The notes below the pieces were generated by a model. It saw only the letters and a program-made list of their open reading frames with translations, made no database searches and was not told where the DNA came from. Both the position numbers and the translations under genes were made by a program. This document shows positions 1 to 7,130 of a stretch of DNA of 16,126 bases, in pieces; the first letter of the stretch is position 1; each line of letters begins with the position of its first letter. Source of the stretch: Litoreibacter sp. (GTDB taxonomy: Bacteria; Pseudomonadota; Alphaproteobacteria; Rhodobacterales; Rhodobacteraceae); the NCBI GenBank assembly GCA_013042765.1, contig JABDPP010000218.1, positions 1-16,126 of the forward strand. The letters run 5' to 3'.

Positions 1-219
1 GTGCTGGGTGACCTGATCAAGGAAAGCCTGAAATCGATCACCGACATGAAAAAGCGTGAGCGCGCGATCTTTGCCCCGCTGATCTTCATGACGATCCTTC
101 TGGGCGTCTACCCGTCGCTGGTTACCGACATGATCGGCCCAAGCGTTGCGGCCCTGATCGCAAACTATGACACGGCATTGCTGGACAGCGGTGCCCTTAC
201 GGCCGTGGCCGGTAACTGA
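1..219 (+). CDS. nuoM: NADH-quinone oxidoreductase subunit M, C-terminal fragment
   Basis: Only the last 72 codons are in the window; the real start lies upstream. NuoM is one of the three antiporter-like membrane subunits of respiratory complex I, which pump protons across the inner membrane while NADH reduces quinone. The fragment holds a charged stretch (about residues 7-21, [15 protein letters not shown]), then a hydrophobic helix ending in the GVYPS motif typical of the end of the last NuoM transmembrane segment, then a short soluble tail. The TGA at 217-219 is 12 nt before nuoN, the normal nuoM-nuoN order. The call rests on this C-terminal motif plus the following nuoN, so identity is firm although most of the protein cannot be seen. 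Confidence 0.93.
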   Translation: MLGDLIKESLKSITDMKKRERAIFAPLIFMTILLGVYPSLVTDMIGPSVAALIANYDTALLDSGALTAVAGN

Positions 220-231
220 GAGCGTTAGAAC

Positions 232-1671
232 ATGATCCAGTCTGATCTTTCCATTGTCCTGCCCGAGATCGTCCTTGCGGTCTTTGCGATGGGTGCGCTG
301 ATCGGCGCTGTCTACACCGGCAAGGACAAAACGGCCCCGCTGGTTCTGTGGTCGACCTCGGCCTTGTTCGTCGCGCTGGCCGCTTGGATCGGCCTGTCGG
401 GCGAGGGCGTCAACGTGGCCTTCGGCGGTGCCTTTATTGATGACGGGTTCGCCCGGTTTGCCAAGGTCATGATCCTGCTGAGCGCGGCGGCGATCCTTTT
501 GCTGAGCCAGGATTTCATGACCCGCCACGGCCTGTTCCGTTTTGAGTACCCAATCCTCGTGGCGCTTGCGGTCACGGGCATGATGATGATGGTCTCCGCA
601 GGCGACCTGATGGCGCTCTACATGGGGCTCGAGCTGCAATCGCTGTCCCTCTACGTCGTGGCAGCGCTCCGCCGTGACAGCGTCCGCTCCACAGAGGCCG
701 GCCTGAAATACTTCGTCCTCGGCGCGCTGAGCTCCGGCATGCTGCTTTACGGGGCCTCGCTGACCTATGGCTTTGCAGGAACAACGCTCTTTGAGGGCAT
801 CTTCTCGACGCTTGGCGAAGGCGATGTATCGCTTGGCCTGCTCTTCGGTCTTGTCTTCATCTGTGCGGGTTTGGCCTTCAAGGTCTCCGCCGCGCCGTTC
901 CACATGTGGACACCCGATGTGTACGAAGGCTCCCCCACACCAATCACCGCTTTCTTCGCAACAGCACCGAAAGTCGCTGCAATCGCGCTCTTCGCGCGGG
1001 TCGTGCATGACGCATTTGGTGGCGTTGTCTCCGACTGGTCGCAGATCGTGGCGTTCCTGTCCGTGGCGTCCATGTTCCTTGGCGCCGTGGCCGCGATTGG
1101 GCAGCGCGATATCAAGCGCCTGATGGCCTATTCCTCGATCGCGCATATGGGTTTTGCCCTGATGGGCCTAGCCGCCGGGACCGCCGAGGGCGTGCAGTCC
1201 ATGCTGATCTACATGGCAATCTACGTAACCATGAATATCGGTACCTTTGCCTTCATCCTGTCGATGGAGAAGGACGGCCAGCCAGTTACCGATATCGACA
1301 GCCTGCAAAGCTATTCCAGCCACGAACCGGGCCGGGCACTGGCCATGCTGGTTCTGCTCTTCAGCCTCGCAGGTATCCCGCCGCTGGTCGGCTTCTTTGG
1401 AAAGTTCTACGTTCTCAAGGCGGCCGTTGATGCGGGCATGTTCTGGCTTGCGGTGGCAGGCGTAATCGCGTCCGTGATTGGCGCCTTCTATTACCTGCGG
1501 ATCATTTACTACATGTATTTCGGTGAGGAGCGCGATGCTCTGGATGGCTCAATGCCGCTGGTCGGCCGGGTCCTGTTGACGGGTTCCGCCGTTATCATGG
1601 TTCTTGGTGTCATTAATCTCTTCGGGATCGAGGGCCTGGCTCTCGCCGCTGCGGGCACGCTCGTCAATTGA
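232..1671 (+). CDS. nuoN: NADH-quinone oxidoreductase subunit N
   Basis: A 479-aa polytopic inner-membrane protein, the usual length for NuoN, with about 14 hydrophobic segments. It is an antiporter-like, proton-translocating subunit of complex I. The charged residues that line the proton path in this family are present: Glu133 in [11 protein letters not shown], Lys159 in GLKYFVLG, Lys217 in [16 protein letters not shown], Lys247 in ATAPKVAA, and Lys391/Lys396 in [12 protein letters not shown]. The [17 protein letters not shown] block (291-307) is also a family hallmark. The ATG at 232 follows nuoM by 12 nt, with a GAGAG ribosome-binding sequence shortly before it. It is the last nuo gene, and its stop overlaps the start of birA. 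The sequence looks complete and undamaged. Confidence 0.98.
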   Translation: MIQSDLSIVLPEIVLAVFAMGALIGAVYTGKDKTAPLVLWSTSALFVALAAWIGLSGEGVNVAFGGAFIDDGFARFAKVMILLSAAAILLLSQDFMTRHGLFRFEYPILVALAVTGMMMMVSAGDLMALYMGLELQSLSLYVVAALRRDSVRSTEAGLKYFVLGALSSGMLLYGASLTYGFAGTTLFEGIFSTLGEGDVSLGLLFGLVFICAGLAFKVSAAPFHMWTPDVYEGSPTPITAFFATAPKVAAIALFARVVHDAFGGVVSDWSQIVAFLSVASMFLGAVAAIGQRDIKRLMAYSSIAHMGFALMGLAAGTAEGVQSMLIYMAIYVTMNIGTFAFILSMEKDGQPVTDIDSLQSYSSHEPGRALAMLVLLFSLAGIPPLVGFFGKFYVLKAAVDAGMFWLAVAGVIASVIGAFYYLRIIYYMYFGEERDALDGSMPLVGRVLLTGSAVIMVLGVINLFGIEGLALAAAGTLVN

Positions 1672-2423
1672 GCAACGCGCCGGACTGGCCCGAAGGCTAT
1701 GACCTGATCCGTCTCGACGAGGTCGACAGCACCATGGCCGAGGCGCGCCGCCGCGCCGCTGATCTCTCTGGACCCACCTGGTTCGTCGCGCGTATGCAGA
1801 CCGCCGCCCATGGCCGACGCGGGCGAGCCTGGGTCAACCCTGCAGGCAACTTCGCCGGAACGCTGGTTCTGCGCCCCTCGGAGCCACCGGACGTCGTAGC
1901 GCTGCGCTCCTTCGTGGCGGCGCTGGCACTTCATGACGCCTTCGTAAACCTGACCGGGCGCAGCAGCGGCTTTGCCCTGAAATGGCCCAACGATGTTCTG
2001 CTCAACGGCGCCAAGCTTGCGGGGATCCTGCTGGAAAGTCACGGGCAGGGCGGTCGCACCGACATGCTGGCGATCGGGATCGGCGTCAATCTGGTGGAGG
2101 CACCTGCAACAAGCGGGCTGGAAGAAGGCGCGGTCGCGCCAACGTCGCTTTCGGAGGCGGGCGTGTTCCTGTCTCCAGAAGAGTTTCTGCCCAATCTGGC
2201 CACGGCCTATGCCCTCTGGGAGAGCCGCTTTGCCACCTTCGGCTTCGCCCCGATCCGCGAGGCATGGCTGGCCCGCGCGGCCCGTCTGGGGGAGGTGATA
2301 ACCGCCCGCACCGGACGCGACAGCCACTCCGGGAGCTTTGAAACGGTGGACGAGCAGGGCAATCTTGTCCTAAAGACCGCGCAAGGCCGTCGGGCTATCC
2401 CCGCGGCAGACATATATTTTTAG
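1668..2423 (+). CDS. birA: biotin--[acetyl-CoA-carboxylase] ligase (monofunctional BirA)
   Basis: A 251-aa biotin protein ligase. It makes biotinyl-5'-AMP from biotin and ATP and transfers biotin to the carrier lysine of carboxylases such as acetyl-CoA carboxylase. Motifs seen: DSTMAEA (20-26), the glycine/arginine-rich biotin-adenylate loop [14 protein letters not shown] (48-61), KWPND (105-109), [12 protein letters not shown] (113-124, Lys116 in the active site) and GIGVNL (137-142). There is no N-terminal helix-turn-helix, so it is a group I enzyme that should not repress biotin genes. The chosen start is a TTG at 1668 whose last two bases belong to the nuoN stop (TTGA, 4-nt overlap). It gives a family-length N-terminus, whereas the first ATG lies inside the DSTMAEA motif and is too late. 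No clear Shine-Dalgarno is visible, which fits translational coupling to nuoN. Confidence 0.95.
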   Translation: MSNAPDWPEGYDLIRLDEVDSTMAEARRRAADLSGPTWFVARMQTAAHGRRGRAWVNPAGNFAGTLVLRPSEPPDVVALRSFVAALALHDAFVNLTGRSSGFALKWPNDVLLNGAKLAGILLESHGQGGRTDMLAIGIGVNLVEAPATSGLEEGAVAPTSLSEAGVFLSPEEFLPNLATAYALWESRFATFGFAPIREAWLARAARLGEVITARTGRDSHSGSFETVDEQGNLVLKTAQGRRAIPAADIYF

Positions 2424-2432
2424 AAAGCCAAC

Positions 2433-3209
2433 ATGATGCTTCTAGCAATAGATTGCGGCAATACGAACACGGTCTTCTCGATCTGGGACGGTGAGAAGTT
2501 CCTCGCCACGTGGCGTACTTCGACCGAGTGGCAACGCACGGCGGACCAATATTATGTCTGGCTAACCACGCTGATGAAGTTTCAGAGCATGGATGTGGAG
2601 ATCGACGAAGTCATTATCTCCTCGACCGTGCCGCGCGTCGTCTTCAACCTGCGGGTGTTCACCGACCGCTACTTCAATTGCCGGCCGCTGGTGGTGGGCA
2701 AGGAGGGCTGCGAGCTGCCCGTCGATGTGCGCGTCGATGCTGGCACGCAGGTCGGGCCGGACCGGCTGGTTAATACTGTGGCGGGCTACGATCTCTACGG
2801 TGGCGACCTGATCATCGTGGATTTCGGCACTGCGACCACCTTTGACGTGGTGGCCAAGGATGGGGCCTATATCGGTGGTGTGATCGCGCCGGGGGTGAAC
2901 CTGAGCCTCGAGGCGTTGCATCACGCCGCTGCGGCGCTGCCCAATGTGGACGTGCGCAAGCCCGAATATGTGATTGGCACCAATACGGTGGCCTGTATGG
3001 AATCGGGTGTGTTCTGGGGCTATGTGGGCCTGATCGACGGCATCACCGGGCGGATCAAAAGGGAACGTGAACGCCCCATGAAGGTGATCGGAACCGGTGG
3101 TCTGGCGCCGCTGTTCCAGCAGGGCGATACTCTGTTTGACGCGTTCGAGGATGAGCTGACCATGCACGGGCTGGTCGTCATAAACAATTATAACAGACGG
3201 GAAAAATGA
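2433..3209 (+). CDS. coaX: type III pantothenate kinase
   Basis: A 258-aa CoaX-type kinase of the acetate/sugar kinase-Hsc70-actin fold. It phosphorylates pantothenate, the first step of coenzyme A synthesis, and belongs to the class insensitive to CoA feedback. Motifs: the N-terminal phosphate-binding DCGNTNT (7-13), GPDR (108-111), DFGTATTFDVV (130-140) and IGGVIAPG (147-154). Two adjacent ATG codons (2433 and 2436) could start it; the second gives the more usual MLLAIDCGN beginning, and the choice changes one residue. It begins 9 nt after birA and ends in an overlap with rnj (ATGATG around 3206-3211), so the three genes are probably one transcript. birA-coaX-rnj is a recurrent order in Rhodobacteraceae. 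Confidence 0.97.
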   Translation: MMLLAIDCGNTNTVFSIWDGEKFLATWRTSTEWQRTADQYYVWLTTLMKFQSMDVEIDEVIISSTVPRVVFNLRVFTDRYFNCRPLVVGKEGCELPVDVRVDAGTQVGPDRLVNTVAGYDLYGGDLIIVDFGTATTFDVVAKDGAYIGGVIAPGVNLSLEALHHAAAALPNVDVRKPEYVIGTNTVACMESGVFWGYVGLIDGITGRIKRERERPMKVIGTGGLAPLFQQGDTLFDAFEDELTMHGLVVINNYNRREK

Positions 3210-4873
3210 TGGCACGCGAAGCGCTGGTCTACCTGCCCCTTGGCGGGGCGGGAGAAGTTGGCATGAACATGTATCTCTACGGCTACGGGCCGAAGGGAAA
3301 AGAACGGTTCATCATGATCGATATGGGCGTGACCTTCCCGGATATGGACAGCTCCCCCGGGGTTGATCTGATCTTCCCGGATATCGAGTGGATCGCTGAG
3401 CGCGCAGACCAGCTCGACGCGATTTTTATCACCCATGCTCATGAGGATCACATCGGCGCAATCGCCCATCTCTACCCGCGGCTCAAAGCGCCTATCTATG
3501 CTCGCAAGTTCACTGCCCATATCGGTCGGCTGAAAATGGAAGAGCACGGCTATGACGGCGAGGAGATCACGACCGTGGCCGCGATGCCCGAACAGATCGA
3601 GGCAGGTCCATTCAAAGTGGGATTCATGCCGCTGTCGCATTCGATCCCGGAAAGCTCTGCCCTGATAATCGATACACCTGCGGGACGGATTGTGCATTCG
3701 GGCGACTTCAAGCTGGATGAGACGCCGGTGCTGGGTGAGCCTTTCGATCGCGCTGCATGGAGCAAGCTTGGCCCGGTCAAGGCGCTGGTCTGCGATTCCA
3801 CCAACGTCTTTTCTCCCCATGCTGGCCGCTCCGAAATCACTGTTGGTCCTGCGATCGAGAAGATCGTGGCCGAGGCGGAAGGCATGGTCGTGGCGACAAC
3901 GTTTGCGTCGAACATCGCGCGGGTGAAAACACTGGCAGAAGCCGGGCAGGCCGCGGGCCGGTCCATTGTGCTCATGGGACGCGCCATGCGGCGGATGATC
4001 GAAGCCGGTGTTGAGACCGGCGTGATCGGGGATTTCCCAAAGGTCGTGTCGCCGGAGGATGCAAAGGATGTTCCACGCGGCAACCTGATGCTGCTGGCGA
4101 CCGGCTCGCAGGGTGAGCGGCGCGCCGCCTCGGCGCAGCTATCGCGGGGCAAGTACCAGGGTCTGACCCTGAAAGAAGGCGACCTGTTCCTGTTCTCCTC
4201 CAAGACGATCCCCGGAAATGAGGTCTCCGTGGGCCGCGTCGTCAACGCGCTGAGTGAAATGGGCGTCGACGTGATTGATGACCGGATGGCGGATATTCAT
4301 GTCTCGGGCCATGCCAACCGGCCGGACCTCGAGGAAATGCACGCGCTGGTCAAACCGCAGATCCTTGTGCCGATGCATGGCGAACACCGGATGCTCCGCG
4401 AGCATGCGAAACTGGGCGAGGCGGGAGGCATCGCGTCGGTTATCGCGCCCAATGGCACAATGGTGGCCTTGCAGGGTAACCGTCCGGAAGTGGTTGAGTT
4501 TGTTGAGACCGGCCGCCTCTATCTCGACGGCTCAGTGCAGGTCGGCGCGCTTGATGGCATCGTGCGCGACAGGATCCGTATGGCGCTGAACGGGACTGTG
4601 GTGATCGGCATCCTGATCGACGAAGAGGACGAGCCGCTGCTTGATGCGTGGTGTGAATTGAAGGGCCTGCCGGAGATTGGGCGATCGAAAGCACCGCTGG
4701 CCGAGATCCTTGAGGAGGACGTAGGCCAGTTCCTTGGTCGCGCCGACGGCCGTACCATCATGAATGATGACAAGCTTGAAGAGGCTGTGCGCCGGATCGT
4801 GCGACAGGCCAGCGTGAAAGAGATCGGTAAGAAACCCGAAGTGATCGTTCTGATTTCGCGGCTCGCGGCCTAG
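3206..4873 (+). CDS. rnj: ribonuclease J (metallo-beta-lactamase / beta-CASP RNase)
   Basis: A 555-aa RNase J, an RNA-degrading enzyme with 5'-to-3' exonuclease and endonuclease activities in characterised members. The metallo-beta-lactamase metal-binding motif HAHEDH is at 77-82, preceded by PLGGAGEVGMN (11-21). SHSIPES (144-150), HSGDFKLD (164-171) and CDSTNV follow, then the beta-CASP domain with HVSGHA and VPMHGEHRML. A C-terminal domain of about 100 residues completes the usual architecture. The start is ATG 3206, overlapping the coaX TGA; ATG 3209 is an alternative one codon on. A purine-rich GACGGG precedes it. The gene converges on a DEAD-box RNA helicase with only 30 bp between the stops, so two RNA-turnover proteins are neighbours, though on opposite strands. 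Confidence 0.97.
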   Translation: MMAREALVYLPLGGAGEVGMNMYLYGYGPKGKERFIMIDMGVTFPDMDSSPGVDLIFPDIEWIAERADQLDAIFITHAHEDHIGAIAHLYPRLKAPIYARKFTAHIGRLKMEEHGYDGEEITTVAAMPEQIEAGPFKVGFMPLSHSIPESSALIIDTPAGRIVHSGDFKLDETPVLGEPFDRAAWSKLGPVKALVCDSTNVFSPHAGRSEITVGPAIEKIVAEAEGMVVATTFASNIARVKTLAEAGQAAGRSIVLMGRAMRRMIEAGVETGVIGDFPKVVSPEDAKDVPRGNLMLLATGSQGERRAASAQLSRGKYQGLTLKEGDLFLFSSKTIPGNEVSVGRVVNALSEMGVDVIDDRMADIHVSGHANRPDLEEMHALVKPQILVPMHGEHRMLREHAKLGEAGGIASVIAPNGTMVALQGNRPEVVEFVETGRLYLDGSVQVGALDGIVRDRIRMALNGTVVIGILIDEEDEPLLDAWCELKGLPEIGRSKAPLAEILEEDVGQFLGRADGRTIMNDDKLEEAVRRIVRQASVKEIGKKPEVIVLISRLAA

Positions 4874-4895
4874 AAAGGCCCCGCCGTCGCGCAGT

Positions 4896-4915
4896 CGGGC
4901 AGGTTACTGTGCCCG
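4896..4915. terminator. inverted repeat across the helicase stop, possible shared terminator
   Basis: CGGGCA (4896-4901) and TGCCCG (4910-4915) form a perfect 6-bp stem with an 8-nt loop. The loop contains the TAA stop of the minus-strand helicase (4904-4906). It lies 22 bp past the rnj stop, so it could act on both convergent transcripts. No T-run follows on either strand, so it is not a classical intrinsic terminator. Seen: the repeat. Inferred: any role in ending transcription. Confidence 0.35.
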
Positions 4916-6400
4916 GCGTTGCTCGAAGCTTTGTGCAATGAAATCAGGGAGATGGTCACCGAGGCCCATCACCTGCGGTCCCTTGTCCTGATTGCCCCTG
5001 CCACGACCGCGCCCACCGCGAGACCGAGCCGGCTTCTTTGCTCCCGCTTCCGCGGCTGCGGGCTTTTCATCCTGCTGTGGTTTGTCCGGGATCGCTTGGG
5101 TGGCAGCATCTTCGGATGCCTCAGCGGGTTCGGCCTCAGGTGCCGTCTCTTCTTCGGATTTCGAACGGGAGGAGCGGCGCGAGCGGCTGCGGGATTTGGA
5201 AGCCTTCGGTTTCTCCTCTGTCTCCGTCTCGGACGGAGCGACCTTTGGCGCCGCACTGCCCGTCTCGCCGCGCGGGATTTCCGTTTTGATCAGGCTCTCG
5301 ATCGCAGCCAGAAGCTTGTCGTCCTTGGTGGTCGCAATCATCATCGCCGTGCCGGTGCGCCCGGCGCGTCCCGTGCGGCCAATTCGGTGGACATAATCTT
5401 CGGAGTGGCTGGGGACGTCGAAGTTGAACACGTGGCTCACATTCGGAATGTCGAGACCACGCGCGGCCACATCAGAGGCCACCAGGAAACGGATATTGCC
5501 ATCGCGGAACCCGTCCAGCGTGCGCGTCCGGTGCGACTGATCCAGATCGCCATGAATTGCTTCGGCGTTATAACCGTGTTTTTTCAGAGACTTGGCGACG
5601 ATGTCCACGTCGACCTTGCGGTTGCAGAAGATGATGCCATTTGTGACGGCCTCGCCTTCCTGTTCGATCAGCTGGCGCAGGAACTCGCGCTTGGCTTTTG
5701 CCTGCGCGTCGCGTCGCGTGGCGGGCAGCTCATAAACGGCCTGCGTGATCGTCTCCGAGGTGGTCGCCTGGCGGGCCACTTCGATCCGCGCTGGGTTCGA
5801 CAGGAACGTGTTGGTGATACGTTCGATCTCGGGCGCCATGGTTGCAGAGAAAAACAGCGTCTGTCGCGTGAAAGGCGTCAGCTGGAAGATCTTCTCGATA
5901 TCGGGGATGAAACCCATGTCGAGCATCCGGTCGGCCTCATCGACCACCATGATCTTGACGTCAGACAGGATCAGCTTGCCGCGCTCGAAATGGTCGAGCA
6001 GACGGCCTGGCGTGGCGATCAGCACGTCAACGCCACGGTCAATCAGTGCATCCTGCTCCTTGAAGGAGACGCCGCCAATGAGCAACGCCTTGGTCAGCTT
6101 GGTATATTTGGCGTAGGTGTCGAAGTTCTCGGCCACCTGTGCGGCCAGCTCGCGCGTGGGGGCCAACACAAGGCTGCGTGGCATCCGTGCCCGGGCACGG
6201 CCGCGGTTCAGGGCCGTGATCATCGGCAGCGTGAAACTGGCGGTCTTGCCGGTTCCTGTCTGGGCGATACCCAATACGTCGCGCCCTTCCAGCGCAGGAG
6301 GGATAGCGCCGGCCTGGATCGGTGTGGGTTCAGTATACCCGGCTTCGTCGATAGCCTTGAGAACTTTGGTGTGCAGTTTGAGGTCGTTGAATTTAGTCAT
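4904..6400 (-). CDS. rhlE: RhlE-like DEAD-box ATP-dependent RNA helicase
   Basis: A 498-aa RNA helicase that uses ATP to unwind short RNA duplexes. Such proteins assist ribosome assembly, cold adaptation and RNA decay. RecA domain 1 holds the Q motif PTPIQ (25-29), Walker A AQTGTGKT (46-53), PTREL (81-85), TPGR (130-133), the DEAD box DEAD (154-157) and SAT (186-188). Domain 2 holds VASDVAARGLDIP (307-319) and HRIGRTGRAGRTG (338-350). From about residue 378 comes a low-complexity tail: acidic/Ala-Pro stretches, an Arg-Ser cluster (402-415), an RGG-like cluster (461-469) and a terminal hydrophobic peptide ending near FIAQSF. The start MTKFNDLKLH (ATG at 6400) matches family N-termini and has GGA six bases upstream. 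The frame stays open upstream to 6538, but that part is the leader. The subgroup label is less certain than the helicase call. Confidence 0.95.
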   Translation of the reverse strand: MTKFNDLKLHTKVLKAIDEAGYTEPTPIQAGAIPPALEGRDVLGIAQTGTGKTASFTLPMITALNRGRARARMPRSLVLAPTRELAAQVAENFDTYAKYTKLTKALLIGGVSFKEQDALIDRGVDVLIATPGRLLDHFERGKLILSDVKIMVVDEADRMLDMGFIPDIEKIFQLTPFTRQTLFFSATMAPEIERITNTFLSNPARIEVARQATTSETITQAVYELPATRRDAQAKAKREFLRQLIEQEGEAVTNGIIFCNRKVDVDIVAKSLKKHGYNAEAIHGDLDQSHRTRTLDGFRDGNIRFLVASDVAARGLDIPNVSHVFNFDVPSHSEDYVHRIGRTGRAGRTGTAMMIATTKDDKLLAAIESLIKTEIPRGETGSAAPKVAPSETETEEKPKASKSRSRSRRSSRSKSEEETAPEAEPAEASEDAATQAIPDKPQQDEKPAAAEAGAKKPARSRGGRGRGRGNQDKGPQVMGLGDHLPDFIAQSFEQRRAQ

Positions 6401-6502
6401 GTATATCCAAAAGATGCGGCTCCAACTCGTCTGGTGCGGCAATGTTTTTGGGACGCAGGTTCCAACGCGTCCCTGCGTCGGCCCGTGGACGTTTTCCACA
6501 GG
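6401..6502 (-). promoter_or_regulatory. structured 5' leader of the helicase gene
   Basis: Read on the minus strand, this leader has a strong hairpin at 6502-6482: an 8-bp stem CCTGTGGA/TCCACGGG (one G-U pair) closed by a 5-nt loop. A second segment (6479-6450) can fold in two mutually exclusive ways. One is an 8-bp perfect stem GACGCAGG/CCTGCGTC (6479-6472 with 6459-6452). The other is a 7-bp perfect stem GGGACGC/GCGTCCC (6473-6467 with 6456-6450). About 50 nt with little pairing then lead to the start codon. Overlapping alternative stems are what an RNA switch would show, but no ligand or protein is implied by the sequence alone, and I recognise no known riboswitch. Confidence 0.5.
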
Positions 6503-6509
6503 TGCGCTG

Positions 6510-6538
6510 CATGTAGCCCAATATGTGGAGTTGGTCAA
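6510..6538 (-). promoter_or_regulatory. candidate promoter of the helicase gene
   Basis: On the minus strand TTGACC (6538-6533) is followed after 17 bp by TACATG (6515-6510). The -35 element matches the consensus in five of six positions. The -10 element is poor (three of six), which is common in alphaproteobacteria. Transcription would start near 6503, just before the first leader hairpin (6502-6482). It is a prediction by eye. Confidence 0.35.
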
Positions 6539-6540
6539 TG

Positions 6541-7130
6541 AATGGGGCCTATATGACGCAGGGCGAGCTCCGATAAGGACAGGAGAGTTTGTGGCAATAA
6601 GGGTGCGGAAATTGCTGGAAATGGATCAAATTTCTTTGCCGTCGAAACCTATTGGTCACGTTTTGGAAACAATCGTTTTCCAAGCCGCCTAGCGTTTCCT
6701 TTATGTTGATCGGTTCTCAGGATGACGAACATGCTGCAACTCTCTGTTTTCTAGGAGTTGTTTTGCTGCAACGTGGGCAGAACTCAGGATGCCAAGCAGA
6801 TTTCTGCTTAGCGGCATTCGCCATCGTCGCGGAGTGAGCCTTGCGGCGTCCTATGGCCCGCTTTTTCCTGCATCGCTATTTTCAGTTATTCCGGAGCTCT
6901 TCCGATCTGAGCGCATCCGCTTTGTGGGAACGAACGCGCTGCTTGTCGGGCGTTCAGACCGATTCTGACGCTGTGCTGCAGCGAAAACCAGCCGATCCGA
7001 CCGTGGAGAGGCTGGGGCCACAGGCACTTATCTCTTTGGAGCTCTGATCTAAGCCGCCGGCCGGCCCGCAGGGGGGCTGCCGCCAGTTCTCAATGGTGAT
7101 TGGAATCCAAGCCCAACAGCCCAGATTACC
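6541..7130. other. gene-poor, lower-GC intergenic region rich in inverted repeats
   Basis: About 590 bp between the helicase leader and the 3' end of prfC, with no recognisable gene. By eye 6590-6790 is much lower in GC than the flanking genes. It holds several small symmetric elements: TTGGAAAC/GTTTTCCAA (6663-6683), CAACTC/GAGTTG (6737-6760), AAGCAGA/TCTGCTT (6794-6809, inside TGCC/GGCA) and the 10-bp palindrome GCCGGCCGGC (7056-7065). The octamer GCTGCAAC is repeated directly at 6733 and 6765. Short overlapping frames are open in 6652-7047 but none resembles a known family or has a convincing ribosome-binding site. It may be a decayed gene, a dispersed intergenic repeat or the site of a small RNA; the sequence does not decide. 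Confidence 0.5.
6790..6816. repeat. inverted repeat, two-part stem
   Basis: TGCC-AAGCAGA-TT-TCTGCTT-AGC-GGCA. The inner arms (6794-6800 and 6803-6809) are perfect 7-bp complements around two bases, and the outer arms TGCC (6790-6793) and GGCA (6813-6816) add four pairs after a 3-nt bulge. As RNA the loop would have to open slightly. It sits inside the gene-poor region and is its most symmetric element. No T-run follows, so it does not look like a terminator. Confidence 0.55.

Noticed and set aside
6492..6500. TTTTCCACA, one mismatch from a DnaA box
   Set aside because: A single copy, fully explained as one arm of the leader hairpin. No cluster of boxes or AT-rich unwinding region is nearby.
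6401..6538. 46-residue N-terminal extension of the helicase
   Set aside because: The extension has no family resemblance and covers the hairpin-rich leader and promoter. ATG 6400 gives the standard N-terminus.
4919..6541. A 540-codon open frame on the plus strand opposite the helicase
   Set aside because: It is the antisense shadow of a high-GC gene. Its translation is low-complexity and resembles no family, while the minus strand has all the DEAD-box motifs.
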